64,000 nt of DNA from NCBI RefSeq assembly GCF_026212465.1, contig NC_080062.1, forward strand, positions 786,001 to 850,000, given 5' to 3'. The notes under the pieces are model-generated. The model was not told the origin of the DNA, did not search any database, and saw only the letters and a list, made by a program, of their open reading frames with translations. Shown one piece after another: positions 43,255-57,175 of this stretch. Position numbers and translations under genes: made by a program. How positions within the stretch are numbered: the stretch's first letter is position 1; every line of letters starts with the position of its first letter. The stretch is from Amaranthus tricolor. Its lineage: Eukaryota > Streptophyta > Magnoliopsida > Caryophyllales > Amaranthaceae.

Positions 43255-44560
43255 TATAAAAAAAGTCATGATCATTATAAGGTTGATAGTAGCCCAAAAT
43301 TTACAATGAAGGTTAGAATTTTTTGAGAGAAAAAAAGAGAGTTAGAAGAGAGCAAGATTAGCAATTTATAAAAGTCTAGTTTTTTTCTACTTCGCCACAT
43401 ACATACATAACAAAATTCTTTTTTACTCTTCTCAAATGGAATTATAAAATTTTATGTCAAATTTTAATTAATAATCCTCATTAATTTATATAAAAAAACA
43501 TATTTATATGTGAATATTGATAAATTCGTCTCGATATATACCTTTTAAATATTATTTATTATAACTATTAAAAATTTACAATTAAAGTTATTTAAAATTT
43601 ATATTTATATTAAAATCTAAAAACAAAAATTACAAGAATAAAAGAAAATGTAGCGATAAAAGTAAGAATACTTTTGGAAGAGACTTGTATACTAAGTAGA
43701 CAAATTGGACTAAGTCAATTCGTGAGTGGCAAAATGAGACTTGAGACTTGAGACTTGAGATGGAATTAGAGTCAAGATTAACGCCAAATAAGAAAACAAG
43801 TCAGCGGAAGTCTTTACATACAACTCGAGAGCCTACGTACCGGCCTCTAGACTAGCTAAAAAGTTGTACGAAATAAAAGAAAAACGTCATAAACTTTCGT
43901 TACATAAACCGAGTTATTTCGACTCATAAACTTATTACAAATTATATCTTAATCTTGATGGTTACGGGTTCTAAGCTGAGTCCTCACTCCAGCCCCCACC
44001 TGCAATCAACCTACTGCACGTCGTATGACAACACGTAGCAGGTTCCAAAGAACAACCAATACACGTTAGAGACTTCATACATATGTCAAACAGGTTGAAT
44101 ACAAGCATTGTGTTTATCCTAGCATGATGGAATTAGAGTCAAGATCAACCCTTAAAGTTGGGCAACTTTTTCTTTATTTTAGATTATAATCCATTGGGAC
44201 CCTCAAGTCAAATAAGAACAAATTTCATAAAGTTGTTGAATTTTCTTCTATGCTAAAAACCATTTTGATAAATTGATTGATCATAGCTTTTGTTTTTTAT
44301 TGGAAGATGGCAAATAAGGAGTCCATGGTTGGACCTGCCTAGGCTATGAACTAATTTATTTAAATAAAAATCTATTAGTTTTGAATTGTTTGAAGTATTA
44401 TAACCTTTTTTATTCTAATGTAATAATACCTCATATGGTTTTTCACATTTTTTATACATCATTCTAATTTTTCATGTGTCGAAAAGTGTTTGTTAAAGAT
44501 TATAAAAAGTTAATGATAATAAAATATACATTGAGACGAATCAAATAAGATCACATACAC
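43255..44560 (+). repeat. Third copy of the 1.2 kb repeat unit, interrupted
   Basis: Homologous to 14610-15599 and 15820-16774, with an LTR fragment inserted at 43780-44126. No gene. Confidence 0.75.
43780..44126 (-). repeat. Captured fragment of the Ty3/gypsy LTR
   Basis: About 347 bp matching 40637-40985 of the full-length LTR, including part of the segment absent from the left LTR. It lacks LTR ends. Flanked by a roughly 22-bp direct repeat (GATGGAATTAGAGTCAAGAT) not explained by retrotransposon integration. Confidence 0.8.
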
Positions 44561-46386
44561 TTATTAATATATTGAGAATAATAGCTACTCTTGTGAAAGA
44601 CCAGCTCTTGGTGAAACGATCTCAAAATAAGAAGCTTATTTATTAAAAATTATAAATTGAGTTATTCAACTCATGATTGAAGAACGTCTCACAATAAGAC
44701 CGTGTCACACAACAATTTGTGTGAGAATAAAATATAAACTATAATAATTAGTGAATAGTATGAAAAAAAAATCATCTAATAAGAATAGGAAGGAGTAAAA
44801 AAAAAATGACAATTGAATTGGATCCATCTCTTTTGAGTCATCTAATAAAATATACAGATGAGCTTTGCACACCTTATACTAGTATAATGAGTCATCAAAA
44901 ACGACTAAATTTACTTAAAGGCTAATAAGGAAAAAAACATACTTCCTCCATCTCTTTTGAGTGCTGAATATACACACTATTTAATGTAGTGTTTTAATTC
45001 ATAAGGTCTAAAATTATGGATAATAAAAATTATAAAAATTAATACTAATAAAATTTACATCAAGACTAATCAAGTAAGATCCAACTTGAAATTTTTTTGT
45101 TAATATATTAAAAATAAAAATACAAATTAAGGGTAATTTTTAAATTAATGGAAAATATCTGGGTACCATAGGCATTATTAAAATATTAAAATGAGAATTA
45201 TTTAAAAATGTCCAAATTTGTGATACAAATAGAAAGATTCATTATGAAAACAACAAATAAAACATCTAAAAATGTCAAATAAAAATTATTTGATAAACGA
45301 AAGGAGTATTTCTTATAATTTAAATTTTTATAAGAAAAACTACTTAAAATGATCCAACATTTTACTGATTTCCCTACGATGTTACAAATTTTTTGTAACA
45401 CACAAGCCATCATCATTGAGAACCTTCACCCACCTCCGTCACCACCAATTGCAACCATTATCACACTCTCATTCTTCTTTCTTCTTTAATCGCCATCGCT
45501 CACCAAAGTCTAAAACCTTAATTTTGAAGGGTGTAATCATAAAATGTGAGGTATATGTATGTTCTAAGAAAATACAGCTCATACTTTTGATATTCTTCAT
45601 GTATTTTTTTTCATGTATTAATCAATATGACATAGTAATATTATTCTAGAAAAATTATACAAAAATTGAATTATTCTATATAATTTTTCTTTTTTTATAA
45701 AAGGTATTTATAGATATTAAGACTTGAACATACCATTTTGAGCTGATTTTTGGACGGTTCAGTTTTTTTGCAATTTGATTTTTGCAGCTCAGTTCACAGT
45801 TTGTATACAAACAAAATAGTCGATGACTATCTCATCATCATCATCATCATCGTATCCGGTATATCACGCTCATAGAAAACTATGATCAGGATTTGGGGAG
45901 GGAAGGAAGACGGCAACTCATACTCAGGATGCGGCCAAAGAATCCCTCGACTCTAGATTGTTCCTTGAAATGATAGGTTCCTGTAACGAGAAGGAATAAT
46001 TGAAATTGAATCCGTCAACTTACATATTACTATACAAGCTTGGACCTTAAACATAAAATAGAAAATAAATAAAATAAAAATAACTAAATAAAAAACGAGT
46101 ATAAGAATAAAATGTAAAAGGCAAAAGCAAAAAACAGAGCACCAACTGTAAGCGAGAGGATTTCAGCAGTCTAATACATAGATAAAGCGCTTTTAATTAC
46201 CACTATTCTTAGTCAGTTCTTTAGAGAGGTGTAGGATTTCAGCTATCCATGACTATCTCTGCTCTTTTAAGACTACAAAAGTTCTAAAGAATTCCTAGAA
46301 ATTAATTATTATGAACTTCATATACTTGTATATGATACATTGATAGTCCATATCCAAACATTTAATTTTATCACCATAAATGTTAA
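44561..46386. other. Intergenic region, no gene recognised
   Basis: 44561-45140 matches the unit 1 block (16775-17360). The rest is unique in the window, with a short CAT run near 45836 and a C-rich patch at 45416-45500. Short open stretches lack domains. Confidence 0.5.
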
Positions 46387-46580
46387 TTCATCAACTTTGG
46401 CCTACCAAAACATTCCACTCAGCCCACCGATGATGGCAGTTTTGACGAATGGCAGACCGATCTAGAGTTCATCCTCACACCGCTACATACGACCACCACC
46501 AACACTGCCAAGGCAGATATTCCGGATCCGAATCGGAGTATTTACTAAAAGGATATCTGATTTTTAAATTTTTTTTTTAT

Positions 46581-46719
<139 letters not shown>

Positions 46720-47697
46720 TTTGATTATATTATTGAGTATACTAATATTTATAATTCACCGGTACAACTAAGTTACATAATTGATTATATTATTGAAAAT
46801 CCAACCATATTCTCAAAATGATTTTTTTTCAAACATTAAATAATAAGTTTCATTAAAGAAAGAAAGCGAAATGAGTTTAAATATTTATGTGTAAATAATC
46901 GCAAAATTTTTTTAAAAAGGCAAAAAAATAAAAATAAAATAAAATCGGATATCCAGTATCCGATTCGATAATTAGATATATGAAATCTAGAAATCCATTT
47001 TAATCCGAATCGGAACAAACCAAATCATGATTTTCATTATCCGAAAAGCAGATTTTCGAATCCGAATCGATTCGGTATACGATTTTAAACACCCTTCATT
47101 GGCATTATGGCACGTATTATGATTATTTCTTAACCAGATCCAAAATAATCGTTTGGGTCATTCTCTTCCATACTAACAAAACTTAATTAAGTGAATGTGC
47201 TAAAAACATGGTAAATTGTAATAAGTTTAATTCTTATTACTACTATTTGGTACCAACAACCAATGGGTCGTAACTACAAATTCAAATTGTTAATAGTTCA
47301 ATATTTCTACAAAATTTGGGTTGAAGTAAAATAATTGGTGGAATTTATGAACATGTGCGAGGGCCTCTCGACCCGATCTGACTTGTTTATAATTTTTTTC
47401 TTACAAATTTTCATTGATATAGACATGTCAGATTGAGTATTAAAATGCATTCTAACTTAATTACTTGTTTCTGTCAATAATATTTAAACAATTAATGATT
47501 ATAGATCTATAATAATATATCATAATATATTAGGTTTTGTGGAAGACGATTAATAATTCTCATTAATGACAAAGGGTAAATATATATAGTATAAAAAAAT
47601 CCCTTATTCAAGGGATATAATAATTACATAATATGTGTTTTTAAACTAATATCAAAGGAACTAATTACGATTATTTAAGGAACGCAAAAACTTGTGA

Positions 47698-48340
47698 TAG
47701 ACGGTCTCCTATGGGGACCTTCCATATATATACCGGTCCAAAAGCAAAAAATTGAAAACCAAAAGTGATCTAAATTTTAAAAATTAAAGAATAAAAATTC
47801 AATTTTAACCTTAAAATTATCAATTTCTACTTAAAGTAAATCTTAAATAAATCAATTAAAATATAAAAAAATTGAATTATGAACTAAAAGTGATCAATTT
47901 TGACATTAAACTGATCAATTTCTACGTACTAGTTTATACCTTAAAAGTAAAACTTTAAAGAGCTCAATTATATATAAAGTGATTCTTTAAATGATCAGTT
48001 ACAACTTTTAAAAGATATTAATAAAAAAATTCAATTTTGATTAAAAGTGATCAATTTTTACATTAAAGTGATCAATTTCTTCATACAAGTTTATATCTCT
48101 AAATGAGTCAATTTTTTTAAAGTCTTCAATTTCAATGTTAAAATGATCAATTTAGACCTTGAAGTGATCAATTATATATAAAATGAGCAATTAAATAATC
48201 AGTTATAACTTATAAAAGAAATCAATTATAAACTTAAATAGATTAATTACTATTGGTCTATTGGAAAAAAATATAATTGGGCTGATTGAACTATTGGACT
48301 ATTGAACTATTGATCTCATATTGAGACGGTCACTCGCAAG
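47698..48340. repeat. Fold-back repeat with GTGATCAATTT iterations, copy 3
   Basis: Ends in GACGGTCTC and GAGACGGTC-type sequence in opposite orientation, with the interior iterations partly duplicated relative to copies 1 and 2. Confidence 0.5.
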
Positions 48341-48903
48341 ATTAGTTGTTTAAGAAATGTACAATATGTTGATTGTTGGCAAGAATAATTCATAGCCCAT
48401 TATTAGCTTGTTCTATTTTTATTTAAATAAAGGGTTTATTTAAAGCTCAATCCATTTAACACTAAAATCCGGGCCCCAAAGAGCCCTCAGTCCATTGCAC
48501 AACTTTAGTTATGTGGTAGAAATTGATAAAAAATGATTAATTAGACTTAATATAAAAAGGAAAAATTAATATTAATAATCCAACCTTTCACCTTTTCGTT
48601 GCGAATAATTACACTTTTGAATTATTTTCTGATAAAAACTTATTAATTAGATTTAATAAATATTTGCTTATATTTGAAGAAATAATGTACAGTGAATAAA
48701 AATGGTTAGTAACTTTGATTTCGATTAATATTATTTTAGTGTTGTTGTACTTGATCAGTAATGGTCACAACTACTTCTCATCGATCAACAACGATACCAC
48801 AAACATCAATTACACAGTTACAAGCGCCTGAGTTAGTCTACTTGACAATGAGGGTGATTGGGCCATATGTTTATACCACAAAAATCTTGGTTGCACGTTG
48901 TAG

Positions 48904-48951
48904 GACGTGAACACGGTCTAACCAAATTCAGGAGCATCTTCATCATTCTCG
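48904..48951 (+). pseudogene. Unit 3 exon 4
   Basis: Same 48-nt length, TTGTAG acceptor and GGTAAAT donor as the intact units. It encodes REHGLTKFRSIFIIL, with an Arg now inside the TM half. Confidence 0.65.
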
Positions 48952-49190
48952 GTAAATTCATAATATCCTATCCATCTTTGCTCTATTTAAGAAGGTTTTG
49001 TTTTCCCTTTCAACTCTTGGGATACATACCCAAATTTAACATCATATCAGAATTTGTGCATGTTAAAGTGTCTATTATTATTTACATATAAGTCGCCCAA
49101 CATCAAAAAAAGAGAAAGAGAACATGCACTTTATAAACTTGAAGAATAATTACAGCTACTGCTACAAATTACAATAAAAAAAATTTGGAC

Positions 49191-49440
49191 GCGACGGTCT
49201 CATATTGAAACCGTCAATATGGGCCGTCCCAAAAGCTAAAATTTGAAAAATAAAAATGGTCGTGCTCCCAGAAATTAAAGACAAAAAAATTCAATTTTGA
49301 CATTAAAGGTATAATTTTGACCTTAAATCTATTAATTTCGACTTAAAATAAACCTTAAACGGATCAATTAAAATAAAAAATTTTAATTTTGACCTATAAG
49401 TGATCAATTTTGACGTTAAACTGATCAATTTCTACCTAAA
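49191..49440. repeat. Partial fold-back repeat in unit 3 intron 4
   Basis: Begins with GACGGTCTCATATTGAAACC and continues with the GATCAATTT iterations, truncated on the right. Confidence 0.45.
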
Positions 49441-49780
49441 TATGGTTCTGTTTTCGCAATATTAAAACAGAGGTAATAAAATAATATTATTCTATCATCC
49501 TATGAATAAATTTCTAACGAAACAAAAGCAAAACTATCAAACAACTTTACACAGTGCAGTGGCATGCTACCACATTTGTTAGTGTGGTTGTGCGTTTGAT
49601 TCCAGCAAAAGTTATATACTCTTTTTTTCTAAGAGATGGGGTTACATGTGAAACCCCATGCTAATGAACTAGGTACCCCTATGCTTTTACTTCAATTTTT
49701 ATTAAACTGTTCAAACTCATTTTTTTCAGCTTGTGGTCTTACCAGTAAAGCTAGCTCCTGTGTGAATATTTTCTTTTCAG

Positions 49781-50887
49781 GAATCGAAATAGGCATATGC
49801 ATGTTAATTACTAATCCTCTTGTACAAAAGAATGAACTTGCTGATCGAGAAAAGTAAAGAAATTGAGACATTGTTGAAACAACATGGATCCCTCGCTCCA
49901 AAGAGGCATACTTATGCAAATTTGAAGAGAATTACAAACTCCTTCAAAATTCAAGCTAGGTGAAGAAGGCTATGGTATTGTATACAAAGAAAAACTATAT
50001 TGTGGGGATCAAGTGGCAGTGAAAATTCTTAAGAGATCATCAAATCGAGATATGGATATGGTGGAATTCATCAATGAAGTTGCAAGTATCAGAAACACCG
50101 ATCATAAAAACAGTGTAAAACTCCTAGGCTTTTGTTACGAGGGTTCAAAATGCGCTCTTATATATGACTACATGCCTTGCGGATCTCTTGAAAAGTTCAC
50201 ACATAGGGGAAAAGACGAAACAAATCAACAACTCTCATGGGAAAGTTTGTTTGAAATCGCAATTGGGATTGCAAGAGGGCTTGAATACTTGCACCAAGGG
50301 TGCAACACGAGAATTTTACACTTCGACATTAAGCCTTAAAACATTGTATTAAACGAGAATTATTGTCTCAAGATATCTGATTTTGGCCTGGCTAAGATAT
50401 GCCCACAAAAGGGCATCATAATATCAATGTTAGAAGCCAGAGAAACTGCAGGGTACATTGCTCCTGAGGTTTTCTTCAAGAGATTTGGCGAAGTTTCTCT
50501 TATATGAGATGTTTATAGTTACGGAATGTTGGTTCTGGAAATGGTTAGGTGTCGAAAAAATGTTGATGCGAAAGTGGAACATAGTAGTGAGAAGTATTTC
50601 TGCATTGGATTTACAAGCAACTCGAGGAAGTTGAAGAGATCGATCAAATCGATACCACAAACAACAACGAGGGATCAATACTCAAAAGGAAGATGGTTGT
50701 AGTGATTTTATGGTGCATACAAATCAACCCCTTGACCCGACCAAATATGACTCGAGTTGTAGAAATGCTCGAAGGAACACTCGACCTGCTATTAATTCCT
50801 CCGATTCCATCTCTAGCTTCTCTTTTGAGATCACACCAAAATTCTACGACTCAGGATGAAATATATGATATGAATGGTGTGACTTGA
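49781..50887 (+). pseudogene. Unit 3 kinase exon, broken
   Basis: LRK10L-type kinase with multiple frameshifts and stops. The ATP-lysine to HFDIKP section (50013-50336) stays open. The 3' end is contributed by a solo LTR: frame enters the LTR at 50866 and stops at TGA 50885-50887. Confidence 0.82.
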
Positions 50888-51674
50888 GTGTACATTTATG
50901 TGTGCATTCATGTGGTGACTTATGGGATGGAATCCTAGAAATGTCATGAATGGAAGTATTAAGTGTAGTCTTAATGTTTGTGGTTTATGATGATGATTAA
51001 AGTATGGATTAATGAGGTGATGAAATGTGATTTAATCATGGGAGTTATGGAACTTAATGAAGAAGTGCTAAGGTTTAATTCAAGATGATCTACTATGCAA
51101 AGTCGAGCAAAACTGTCCGAAGCTCTCTAAAGTTCCACTTGACCAGCTCGCTCGACCGAGCAAGCTCTAAGGTGGGTCGAGCGAGCAGACAGAATGTAAC
51201 AAGAAACTTCCTGTAGCCCGCTCGTCCAAGCCGCTCGACCGAGCGAGCACCTGTTTTGGTCGAGCGATGTCTCTGATGCTCCTAGGATGCTGTTTTTGAT
51301 TCTTCAAGTATTTGGGGAAGTTTCATTATCATTTATTCATAGCTTTAATGTACTTAATGTTATTTAGTGTGATTTCTCATATAAATAGAGAGCTTTCATA
51401 CTCATATCAAACACAACCTCTAAGCCAAACACATAGCCTTTGGTTTATCTCTTACTCAATTGTAATACTTCGTTTGTAAGAGTGTTTTACACTATTGAAA
51501 TAATATAAACAATCAACTACACACCACAGAGGACGTAGCCATCATTGGTTGAACCTCCTTAAATCATTGTGTCAATTTTGCAAGTTTTATATTATCAAAC
51601 ATTTTTTAGTTCATTGAAATTATTATCGTTTATCAAAGTTCTTAGCATCGTATCGATTTTGGAAAATTATTACA
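50866..51674. mobile_element. Solo LTR (809 bp) inserted in kinase 3' end
   Basis: Begins TGATATGAATGGTG and ends AAATTATTACA. Flanking pentamers ATATA and GTATC are each one change from ATATC. The interrupted kinase sequence resumes after it (TCATTAGGGGGACTCTTTAT). Contains CTCGACCGAGCGAGC and a 3' CAGAGGACGTAGCCATCATT typical of plant LTR termini. Orientation is uncertain. Confidence 0.75.
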
Positions 51675-52504
51675 GTATCATTAGGGGGACTCTTTATATC
51701 CTCAATTTGATGTTCTAGTTAGACAAGCTAGCCATTATAGTGAGCTTTTCTGTCAAGTCGACCTTAAGATTTGAGAGGCTTGGAACAAAATGTTAATTAT
51801 GTGTCTTTAATTACTAAATATATTATTATAAACCCCTAACTATTAAATATTAAAGTATCATTTTTTGAATTTTTAGGATGGGGCCGGGGCACAGGCCCCT
51901 CTTGCTCATTATGGGGACGACCCTGCTTTGTGACAAAAGAAAGTAATGACACTAGGGCTAAGTAACAAAAGGTGACTTAAGAGTGATCGATCAAATTGAA
52001 TAGGCGTCATTACTAAACATCAAGAGTCAATATCAACGCTTAAATTTGACCAACTTTTTATTAGTTTTCTATTTCATAATTTATAATGGCCCTAAAGTAA
52101 ATAAGAACAATTTTCATTAAGTTATGTTTAATTTTCTTCTATGCTAAAAAACTTTTTTGTTTAATTCATTGATCATAATGCTTTATAAAAACTTAGGTTA
52201 TTCATTGCAAGATGGCAAACAATGGAATATAATTCATGACTGTTTAGGTTCTGACAAAATTAATTAATTTAAAATTTATTAATATTAAATTTTATAACAT
52301 ATCACAAATAAATATGACTTATGACTGTTGAGTTAATTCCGCCCACAAATATCTAAAATTCGAACCAAAGCTACTAAATTTAATTAAAGGTAAGCATAAA
52401 TAAATAAAGTATTAAATAATAGTCATTTATGTTCATATTGCTCCATATTAATTAATATGACGCTGTTAACAAATAGTTTTTGATAAAAATGATTTGAACA
52501 TGTC

Positions 52505-52510
<6 letters not shown>
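51675..52510. repeat. Kinase 3' flank, copy 1 of 3
   Basis: Repeated at 55083-55920 and 57176-58010. Includes the last few codons of the interrupted kinase tail. No gene. Confidence 0.7.

Positions 52511-52590
<80 letters not shown>
52511..52590 (+). repeat. (TG)40 microsatellite
   Basis: Pure TG run of 80 bp. Confidence 0.95.
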
Positions 52591-52594
<4 letters not shown>

Positions 52595-53188
52595 ATATCA
52601 TACAATGTTAATTTTGATTTTGAAACGCTAAAAGTTGTAATGTTCTGAAAACAACTACATCTACCACTAAACGCTACTTAAAATGTTATTTAGCCGAACA
52701 ATTACTATTCACAAATTCCTGTGTGGAGAGGTCTCACCATGAGACGTTCATCATACAAGGATTGAATAGCCCAACTAATACAATTATTAACATACGTGCT
52801 TCTTGTTTTGTGGTCGTTTCACTGAGAAATGCATTTTCACAAAAATAGCTCATTATTATTTTATCCTTATTATTAAACTGATATGCGGACAACGCTCTAA
52901 ATTCGCAAATGATAACTCAAAAATAACCCAAATTCAATTAAGGCAAACCGTAACACTAGGTACATGTTAAACCCCATTTGTTAGTGTGGTTGTGAGTTTG
53001 ATTCCCACAAAAGTTATATACTCTTCATTTTTTTTCTAAGAGATGGGGTTACATGTTAAACCCCATGCTAATGAACTAGGTACCCCTATGTTTTTATTTC
53101 AATTTTTATTTGAACTGTCCAAACTCATATTTTTCAGCTTGTGGTCTTAATAGTAAAGCTAGCTCCTGTGTGAATATTTTCTTTTCAG
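52591..53188 (+). other. Repeat-derived flank and intron 4 remnant of unit 4
   Basis: 52600-52950 matches the repeat around 28430 and 56940. From about 52958 it is intron-4-like sequence of the chimeric genes, partly duplicated. No gene. Confidence 0.5.
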
Positions 53189-54295
53189 GAATCGAAATAG
53201 GCATATGCATGTTAATTGTACTAATCCTCTTGTACAAAAGAATGGACTTGTTGATCGAGAAAAGTAAAGAAATTGAGACATTGTTGAAACAACATGGATC
53301 CCTCGGTCTATAGAGGCATACTTATGCAGATTTGAAGAGAATTACAAACTCCTTCAAAATCAAGCTAAGTGAAGGAGGTTATGGTATTGTATACAAAGAA
53401 AAACTATATTGTAAGGATCAAGTGGCAGTGAAAATTCTTAAGAGATCATCAAATCGAGATATGGATATGGTGGAATTCATCAATGAAGTTGCAAGTATCA
53501 GAAACACAAATCACAAAAACAGTGTAAAACTCCTAGGCTTTTGTTACGAGGGTTCAAAATGCGCTCTTATATATGACTACATTTCTTGCGGATCTCTTGA
53601 AAAGTTCACACATAGGGGAAAAGACGAAACAAATCAACAACTCTCATGGGAAAGTTTGTTTGAAATCGCAATTGGGATTGCAAGAGGGCTTGAATACTTG
53701 CACCAAGGGTGCAACACGAGAATTTTACACTTCGACATTAAGCCAAAACATTCTATTAGACGAGAATTATTGCCCCAAGATATCTGATTTTGGCCTGGCT
53801 AAGATATGCCCACAAAAGGACAACATAATATCAATGTCAGAAGCCAGAGGAACTGCAGGATACATTGCTCCTGAGGTTTTCTTCAAGAGATTTGGCGGAG
53901 TTTCTCTTAAATCAGATGTTTATAGTTACGGGATGTTGGTTCTGGAAATGGTTGGGTGTCGAAAAAATGTTGATGCGAAAGTGGAACATAGTAGTGAGCA
54001 GTATTTTTCGCATTGGATTTACAAGCAACTCGAGGAAGTTGAAGAGATCGATCAAATCGATACCACAAACAACAACGAGGGATCAATACTCAAAAGGAAG
54101 ATGGTTGTAGTGAGTTTATGGTGCATACAAACCAACCCCTTGACCCGACCAAATATGACTCGAGTTGTAGAAATGCTCAAAGGAACAATCGACTTGCTAC
54201 TGATTCCTCCGATTCCATCTCTAGCTTCTCCTTTGAGATCACACCAAATTTCTACGACTCTGGATGAAATATCTGTAATGAATGATGTGACTTGA
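53189..54295 (+). pseudogene. Unit 4: LRK10L-type kinase exon only, pseudogene
   Basis: Acceptor TTTTCAG and TM half (GIEIGICMLIVLILLYK) are present, but malectin exons and exon 4 are absent. Broken by TAG at about 53311 (Lys-Arg region of GPKRHTY) and a 2-nt loss in the KPQN motif near 53745. From there the second frame is open through DFGLAK and GTAGYIAPEV to a TGA inside the solo LTR (54293-54295). Separated from the unit 3 kinase by 3.41 kb, the period of a local duplication. Confidence 0.85.
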
Positions 54296-55082
54296 GTGTA
54301 CATTTATGTGTGCATTCATGTGGTGACTTATGGGATGAAATCCTAGGAATATCATGAATGGATGTATTAAGTGTAGTCTTAAATGTTTGTGGTTTAAGAT
54401 GATGATAAAGTATGTATTAATGAGGTAATGAAATGTGAGTTAATCATGGGAATTATGGGACTTAATGAAGAAGTGCTAAGGTTTAATTCAAGATGCTCTA
54501 CTATGCAAAGTCGAGCAAAACTGTCCGAAGCTCTCTGAAGTTCCACTCGACCAGCTCACTCGACCGAGCAAGCTCTAAGTTGGATCGAGCGAGCAGACAG
54601 AATGTAACAAGAAACTTCCTGTAGCCCGCTCGTCCAAGCCGCTTGACCGAGCGAGCCTCTGTATTGGTCGAGCGATGTCTCTGATGCTCCTAGGATGCTG
54701 TTTTTGACTCTTCAAGTACTTGGGGCAGTTTCATTATCATTTATCCATAGCTCGAATGTACTTAATGTTATTTAGTGTGATCTCTCACATAAATAGAGAG
54801 CTTTCATACTCACATCAAACACAACCCCTAAGCCAAACACATAGCTTTTGTTTTATCTCTTACTCAATTGTAATACTTCGTTTGTAAGAGTGTTTTACAC
54901 TATTGAAATAATATAAACAATCAACTGCACGCCACAGAGGACGTAGTCATCATTGGTTGAACCTCCTTAAATCATTGTGTCAATTTTGCAAGTTTTACAT
55001 TATCAAACATTTGTTAGTTGATTGAAATTATTATCGTTCATTAAAGTTCTTAACATCGTATCAATTTTGGCAAATTATTACA
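54274..55082. mobile_element. Solo LTR (809 bp), second copy
   Basis: Same length and same insertion point as 50866-51674, so it was copied with the kinase, not inserted independently. Flanks ATATC and ATTTC. Confidence 0.75.
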
Positions 55083-55920
55083 ATTTCATTAGGGGGACTC
55101 TTTATATCCTCAATTTGATGTTCTAGTTAGACAAGTTAGCCATTATAGTGAGCTTTTCTGTCAGGTCGACCTTAAGATTTGAGAGGCTTGGAACAAAATA
55201 TTAATTATGTGTCTTTAATTACTAAATAAATTATTATAAACCCCTAACTAAATATTTAAAGTATCATTTTTTGAATTTTTAGGATGGGACCGGGGCACAG
55301 ACCTCTCTTGCCCATTATAGGGATGGCCCTGCTTTGTGACAAAAGAAAGTAATAACACTAGGGCTAAGTAACAAAAGGTGACTTGAGAGTGATCGATCAA
55401 ATTGAATAGATGTCATTACTAAATATCAAGAGTCAATATCAACGCTTAAATTTGACCAACTTTTTATTAATTTTCTATTTCATAATCTATAATGGCCCTC
55501 AAGTAAATAAGAACAATTTTCATTAAGTTATGTTGAATTTTCTTCTATGCTAAAAAATTGTTTTGTTTAATTCATTGATCATAATGCTTTAAAAAAACTT
55601 AGGTTATTTATTGCAAGATGGCAAACAACGGAATTTAATTTGTGACTATTTAGGTTCTGACAAAATTAATTAATTTTAAATTTATTAATTTTAAATTTTA
55701 TAACATATCACAAATAAATATGAGTTATGACAGTTGAGTTAATTTCGCACACAAATATCTAAAATTCGACCCAAGGCTACTAAATTTAATTAAAGGTTAA
55801 GTATAAATAAATAAAGTATTAAATAATACTCATTTATGATCATATTGCTTCATATTAATTAATATGACGCTGTTAACAAATAGTTTTTGATATAAATGAT
55901 TTGAACATGTCAGTACAAAG
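55083..55920. repeat. Kinase 3' flank, copy 2 of 3
   Basis: Homologous to 51675-52510 and 57176-58010; no gene. Confidence 0.7.
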
Positions 55921-56695
55921 CTTCTTCTCTAAGCAAATGCATTTATAGAAAATAAAATTGAATAAAAGTCTTTTCTCATTTATATCGGTCTAATCATAAA
56001 TTTATTTTAAATTAAACTAAATAATCAATCAACTAAATTAATTAACACACTCACTTTCGTACTCAACATACTCATTTTAGTTGTTTAATATATTAACACA
56101 TTATTTTAAATATTAAAACTAACATTTTAAATATTAAAATACTCATTTTTTAAAATTAAATAGTCGCTTTTAATACCATCTAATCTGTGAGACCGTTTCA
56201 TACTAGGGTTGGTCTTGGGGGAGAGTGGCATCATTACTACGTGGGCTTGATATTATTTTCAAAAGAAACAAGTTGAACTTTCATAATTGGGCCAAAAAAT
56301 AGGTGCAGGGAACTCACTTTAACTCAAAAGGTTTAGCTACCAAGTTTCGTATTCATGTTCATACATAAGTTACCCTAATAAATTAGTCTAATAACAAAAT
56401 AGTCTTATCATAATATCATCGCATTTAAGAATTTGTGCATGGGCACTCCACCTCTCTAGTTTACCACTCCCTTTATCTTATATCAATCAATTTGTCACTC
56501 AATTGTTATGAACTTATAGTAGTTATTATCATATGTACTACTAAGCATTACTTAAACTGTTATTTTGCTAAAATTTTGTATTTATGTTCATATATGTAGA
56601 GTCTAATAGCTATATGGGCTCTCAACCTCTCTAGGGTACCAATCCCTCCATCTTATATCAATCAATTTGTCACATACATTTATAGACTCTAATAG

Positions 56696-56696
<1 letters not shown>
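55921..56696. other. Intergenic repeat, no gene
   Basis: Diverged copy of the flank seen at 7465-8860 and 27000-28400. Confidence 0.5.
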
Positions 56697-56940
<244 letters not shown>

Positions 56941-57139
56941 ATCATAAAATGTTAATTTTGATTTTGAAACGCTAAAAGTTGTAATGTTCTGAAAACAACT
57001 ACATCTACCACTAAACACTACTTAAAATGTTATTTAGACGAACAATTACTATTCAAAAATTCCTGTGTAGAGACAGTCTCACCATAAGACGTTCATCATA
57101 CAAGGGTTGAATAGCCCTTACAATTATTAACATACGTGC

Positions 57140-57175
57140 TTCTTAACATCGTATCGATTTTGGCAAATTATTACA
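57140..57175. mobile_element. 3' tip of the solo LTR, third copy
   Basis: Only the last ~36 bp (TAACATCGTATCGATTTTGG to TTACA) remain, joined at CTTCTTAACATC to unrelated repeat sequence. Followed by ATATC, the likely original target pentamer. Confidence 0.65.

Noticed and set aside
52423..52605. Minus-strand frame with a His-Thr repeat
   Set aside because: Translation of the (TG)40 microsatellite.
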